This document shows, in pieces, positions 33,750 through 34,554 of a stretch of 34,554 bases of DNA. Made by a program: the position numbers and the translations under genes. Source of the stretch: DATFRX01 sp035630615. GTDB lineage: Bacteria; Actinomycetota; Actinomycetes; Propionibacteriales; Nocardioidaceae. The notes under the pieces are model-generated. The model did no database searches, was not told where the DNA came from, and was given only the letters and a program-made list of their open reading frames with translations. Positions within the stretch are counted from its first letter, which is position 1. Every line of letters starts with the position of its first letter. The stretch spans positions 1 through 34,554 of the forward strand of contig DASQKI010000020.1 of assembly GCA_035630615.1 (NCBI GenBank), read 5' to 3'.

Positions 33750-34382
33750 CTAGGACGGTCGCGCGATGCCGAGGATGTGCGGCGTGGCCGGCAGCGAGAT
33801 CCGGGTGTCCGGCACGCGCAGCGGCTCGATCGACTCGACGGCGAAGCCGGCTTCCTCGATGGCGGCGGCGGTGTCGCGGTTGAGATGGCAGCCGCCGGCG
33901 AGCCTGGGATAGATCGTGGCGTCGAGGGCGCGCTGAACCCGACGCAGTCCGGCGGTGTCGGCCCGTACGTGCTCGAAGAACCGCAGCTCTCCGTCGGGTC
34001 GCAAGACTCGCCGTACCTCCGCCAGCGCGGTCGCCTGATCCGGCACCGAGCACAGCACGAGCGACAGCACGGCCGCATCGAACGACGCGTCGTCGGCCGG
34101 CAGCTCGTCGGCGACGCCGTCGACCACCTCGACCTCGGCGTCGACCTCGTCCGCCCGCGCGACCGCGAGAGCCCGAAGTCGCGGCTCCGGCTCGACGGCG
34201 TACACCTGATCGACCGCCGGTGGATAGTGCCCGAAGTTGAGTCCGTTGCCGGCGCCGATCTCGATCACGCGTCCCCGCAGCCCGGCGAGCAGACGGCGTC
34301 GATAGCGGCCGATCTCGGGCTCCATGCGCAGGCTGAGTCGGGCGTAGTAGCGGGCGAAGTACGGATGGCGCACGGTCGACAT
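33750..34382 (-). CDS. class I SAM-dependent methyltransferase (UbiE/phosphatidylethanolamine type)
   Basis: The 210-aa protein has motif I VIEIGAGNGLNFGHYP, an acidic end of strand 2 (VYAVEPEPRL), motif II FDAAVLSLVLCSVPDQ, and LRPDGELRFFEHVRADT. The pattern GAGNGLNF and FFEHVR is that of the methyltransferase-like group including METTL7 and bacterial phosphatidylethanolamine N-methyltransferase-like proteins. The substrate is unknown. I prefer the ATG at 34382 (STVRHPYFARYYARL), 5 bases after the preceding gene's stop, over an in-frame ATG at 34415 that would overlap it. No strong ribosome site is visible. Confidence 0.87.
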   Translation of the reverse strand: MSTVRHPYFARYYARLSLRMEPEIGRYRRRLLAGLRGRVIEIGAGNGLNFGHYPPAVDQVYAVEPEPRLRALAVARADEVDAEVEVVDGVADELPADDASFDAAVLSLVLCSVPDQATALAEVRRVLRPDGELRFFEHVRADTAGLRRVQRALDATIYPRLAGGCHLNRDTAAAIEEAGFAVESIEPLRVPDTRISLPATPHILGIARPS

Positions 34383-34387
34383 GGCGA

Positions 34388-34554
34388 TCAGCGCGGCGTA
34401 CTCGGACCCGGCCAAGACCCGTCAGGCTCGGCCGCGACGTCTTCGTCCTTGTCGATCACGTCGTAGACCCGAAACCCGCGCGCCTCGTAGTTGGCCAGCG
34501 CGTGTGGGCCGTCGAGGCTGCACGTGTGGACCCAGACACGGGAGGTGGGTGGGC
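34388..34554 (-). CDS. GNAT-family acetyltransferase, C-terminal part (runs off the window)
   Basis: The frame enters from the right edge and reads TSRVWVHTCSLDGPHALANY, then EARGFRVYDVIDKDEDVAAE, before a Pro-rich end. The HTC..LD.P.AL..Y...GF.VY pattern is the last strand and helix of GNAT N-acetyltransferases. The stop is 5 bases before the methyltransferase start, so the two are probably one leftward operon. The catalytic and acetyl-CoA-binding part lies outside the window. Confidence 0.75.
   Translation of the reverse strand, partial: PPTSRVWVHTCSLDGPHALANYEARGFRVYDVIDKDEDVAAEPDGSWPGPSTPR

Overview
The window is high-GC actinobacterial DNA (Actinomycetota). The best marker is the block at 3042-8829: tad pilus genes, two small TadE-like genes, then a large DECH helicase. 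This is the 'helicase/secretion neighbourhood' known from mycobacteria (Rv3649-Rv3660c region) and related orders. A mycobacterial-type glycogen pair (glgC and a GT4 glycogen/maltose-1-phosphate synthase), a MutT1-like fusion, GTG starts and lipobox lipoproteins agree. I cannot place it to genus.

Layout. (1) 1-3041 is one end of an integrated phage or phage-like element: a five-gene leftward operon of mostly very small genes joined by start/stop overlaps, two operator-like inverted repeats, and a large serine integrase. It sits inside tadA/cpaF, of which only the 3' third remains. (2) 3042-8829 is the rest of the Tad locus plus an MrfA-like helicase. (3) 8920-11715 holds a DJ-1/PfpI protein, a lipoprotein hydrolase and a MutT1-like Nudix/phosphatase fusion. 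(4) 11862-13315 holds two strong hairpins, a 5'-truncated M14 carboxypeptidase-like gene and an AT-rich scrap. (5) 13316-16490 is glycogen synthesis plus a coupled methyltransferase. (6) 16535-17477 is a deletion scar joining a ROK regulator tail to a sugar-ABC permease tail. (7) 17849-20164 is a proton-pumping pyrophosphatase. (8) 20293-26435 is a two-component system diverging from a peptide-type ABC transporter that lacks ATPases, followed by a damaged PrsW-like protease gene. (9) 27409-28533 is a sulfotransferase-like gene. (10) 28855-31962 is a WXG-like/HExxH protein gene split by a complete IS110-family element. (11) 31999-34554 is a CGNR regulator with an MFS transporter, a methyltransferase and a partial GNAT.

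Three results stand out. First, a site-specific element splits tadA, so precise excision could restore Tad pilus assembly. Second, three promoters share a 16-bp direct-repeat operator at exactly 10 bp from a -10-like box; they lie before the local response regulator, the ABC binding-protein gene and the PrsW-like gene, which suggests an autoregulated local regulon. Third, the IS110 ends can be set to the base from the interrupted reading frame, and the region upstream of its transposase contains segments matching both element ends and one target flank, as expected for a bridge RNA.

Several loci are truncated or frame-shifted (tadA, M14, ROK, sugar permease, PrsW, WXG-like). Either the genome carries many deletion scars or some joins are assembly artefacts; reads across the junctions would decide. 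I saw no rRNA, tRNA or CRISPR array.
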